Shown here piece after piece: positions 20,001 through 21,180 of a stretch of DNA of 21,180 nt. The DNA comes from Gemmatimonadota bacterium (lineage in GTDB: Bacteria > Latescibacterota > UBA2968 > UBA8231), in the NCBI GenBank assembly GCA_028875335.1, contig JAPPEF010000028.1:1-21180 (forward strand), read 5' to 3'. The notes beneath the pieces are model-generated. The model had not been told where the DNA came from, made no database searches, and was given only the letters and a program-made list of their open reading frames with translations. The first letter of the stretch is position 1. Every line of letters begins with the position of its first letter. Position numbers and translations under genes: made by a program.

Positions 20001-21180
20001 ATGGGTACCTACACACCGCTGGATTTGAACGCGCTGTACAACGCCGGGTTGGACATCTTGGGGGGCCAAGGGCCGCTCGGCGCACAAAGCTTTCGCGGCT
20101 TGCCGTTTGCGCTCGGCAGCGATGCTGGGCGCTGTCTGATCGCCTGTAATGGTGAGCGGTCCGGTGTGGAAATACCGGTTGGCCGTCGGGTGACTTGGAT
20201 GATTGTGGCGCATCGCCTGTTGGAATCGCGGATCGCCGACAATGGGCCGCTGGCGACGCTGGTAGCTGAATACGCGCTGCACTACGAGGACGGAGATGTG
20301 CTCAAGGCACCGGTGCGCGACCGCTTTGAAATCTCGACTGTGCCGTCGTCGTATGGCGGCACGCCGTTTGTGGCGGTGCCTGATACGAGCGATCAGCTCT
20401 TGCCGCGCACTGAAGGTCCGTGGGATATGGCTGGGCGTCGTCAGACTGAGGTCGATGGCGGGCGTGCGCAGAACTTTGTGCTTTGGGCGTGGCCGAATCC
20501 GCACCCAGACAAGGGGTTGGAAAAAATTGCCATCGAGGCCGCGGGGCCGGCCTTTGTCATCGGCGGGATCACCCTGAGCGACTTGGATGAAGAGCCGATC
20601 TGCCGCGAGGGTACGCGCGAGGTCATTATCACCCTGCCGCAAGAGGAGGACGCGCGCCAGTCCACCGCTCTCGAAGTGGAAGTAGATCGGGGCGTTGCGA
20701 CCTATCCCTATCCATTGCCGGAGGATACGGCCGAGGATTTTATCAATGGGCGCAAAGGTTGGGGCGAAGCCCAAAACGAGGGTAGCAGCCCTTCATACCT
20801 GGAAATTGCCGCCAATCCTTCGGCCACCGTGCAGGTTAAGCGAGACGGAGAAGTTTTGGGCGAGGCTAGCTGGGGCGAGGTGCGGCAGCAGGGCCGCGTG
20901 GAGGCTTCGCCACGAGTGCAGCTAGAGGTGGTGGAGCGCGGGCGCAACTGGGTGCATACCAAGGTCATTGACGACGCTATTGGGAAACCCGTGCCCTGCC
21001 GCGTCCACTTCCGCTCGCCGGAGGGCATCCCCTACGCCCCGCACGGCCACCACGCCCACGTCAACTCCAACATGGGGACTTGGCATTTCGATGTGGGCGG
21101 TGATGTGCGCTTGGGGCAGATCACGTATGCGTACATCGACGGTACCTGCCAAGGCTGGCTGCCGCGCGGCGAGGTGATCG
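20001..21180 (+). CDS. Large unknown protein, N-terminal 393 codons (gene runs off the edge)
   Basis: The frame from ATG 20001 is open to the window end, with AAAGGAGGAG ahead of the start. No signal peptide is present. The first part (MGTYTPLDLNALYNAGLDIL, then GAQSFRGLPFALG and HRLLESRIADNGPLATLVAE) looks like a beta-rich carbohydrate-binding-like domain. The middle part has LEKIAIEAAGPAFVIGGITL. From about residue 300, VERGRNWVHTKVIDDAIGKP-VPCRVHFRSPEGIPYAPHGHHA and the following WHFDVGGDVRLGQITYAYID look like a carboxypeptidase-regulatory-like strand set. This style precedes the metallohydrolase part in CehA/McbA-type proteins. That assignment is tentative because the catalytic region would lie beyond the edge. 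The minus-strand frame over 19986-20774 is a shadow of this gene. Confidence 0.75.
   Translation, partial: MGTYTPLDLNALYNAGLDILGGQGPLGAQSFRGLPFALGSDAGRCLIACNGERSGVEIPVGRRVTWMIVAHRLLESRIADNGPLATLVAEYALHYEDGDVLKAPVRDRFEISTVPSSYGGTPFVAVPDTSDQLLPRTEGPWDMAGRRQTEVDGGRAQNFVLWAWPNPHPDKGLEKIAIEAAGPAFVIGGITLSDLDEEPICREGTREVIITLPQEEDARQSTALEVEVDRGVATYPYPLPEDTAEDFINGRKGWGEAQNEGSSPSYLEIAANPSATVQVKRDGEVLGEASWGEVRQQGRVEASPRVQLEVVERGRNWVHTKVIDDAIGKPVPCRVHFRSPEGIPYAPHGHHAHVNSNMGTWHFDVGGDVRLGQITYAYIDGTCQGWLPRGEVI

Noticed and set aside
19986..20774. A 262-codon minus-strand frame at the right end
   Set aside because: The plus strand has a longer open frame starting at 20001 with an excellent ribosome site; the minus frame is its shadow.

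Overview
The window looks like a chromosomal segment of a GC-rich, Gram-negative-type heterotrophic bacterium, probably known mostly from environmental genomes. It has lipoprotein-type signal peptides, an RbsABC-type sugar importer, two PhyH-type dioxygenases, a Gfo/Idh/MocA oxidoreductase, an enolase-superfamily dehydratase and a signal-less BtuF-like protein. That mixture recalls Latescibacterota, Poribacteria or relatives, and the Fec-type ATPase has a C-terminal extension of a kind seen in the Bacteroidetes/FCB group. This placement is an inference from gene content: there is no rRNA or other phylogenetic marker here.

Layout. (a) 1-2419 (+): the end of a Fec/Btu-type importer operon, with a binding-protein tail, permease and ATPase. 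(b) 2518-4044 (-): a GH32 fructan/sucrose hydrolase. (c) 4063-6376: a scrambled patch. A cobalamin/siderophore-binding protein gene is bracketed by a 29-bp direct repeat taken from an antitoxin gene. It is followed by a HigB-type toxin lacking its N-terminus, an XRE antitoxin that reads in frame into a small lipoprotein gene, and a 58-codon remnant of an IS1595-type transposase. (d) 6416-8350: a PhyH dioxygenase converging on an exported aldose 1-epimerase. (e) 8523-14566 (+): a compact operon of sugar-binding lipoprotein, double ATPase, permease, Gfo/Idh/MocA oxidoreductase and two translationally coupled short-chain dehydrogenase-like proteins. (f) 14718-17704: an acetamidase/formamidase and a second PhyH protein (+) facing an enolase-superfamily enzyme (-). 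(g) 17760-19683 (-): a visibly less GC-rich accessory island with a stand-alone HsdR-N-like nuclease, a 71-aa unknown protein and a complete HicA-HicB toxin-antitoxin pair. (h) 20001 to the window end (+): the first 393 codons of a large unknown protein that is open to the edge.

How it may work together. The GH32 enzyme, mutarotase, sugar importer, oxidoreductase, two SDRs and the enolase-superfamily dehydratase are what one expects of uptake and oxidative breakdown of a sugar or sugar acid. The amidase and dioxygenases hint at an amide- or ether-decorated substrate. The substrate cannot be read from the sequence. The most unusual parts are the rearranged toxin-antitoxin/btuF patch, the SDR pair in which only the second member keeps the YxxxK motif, and the HicAB-nuclease island.
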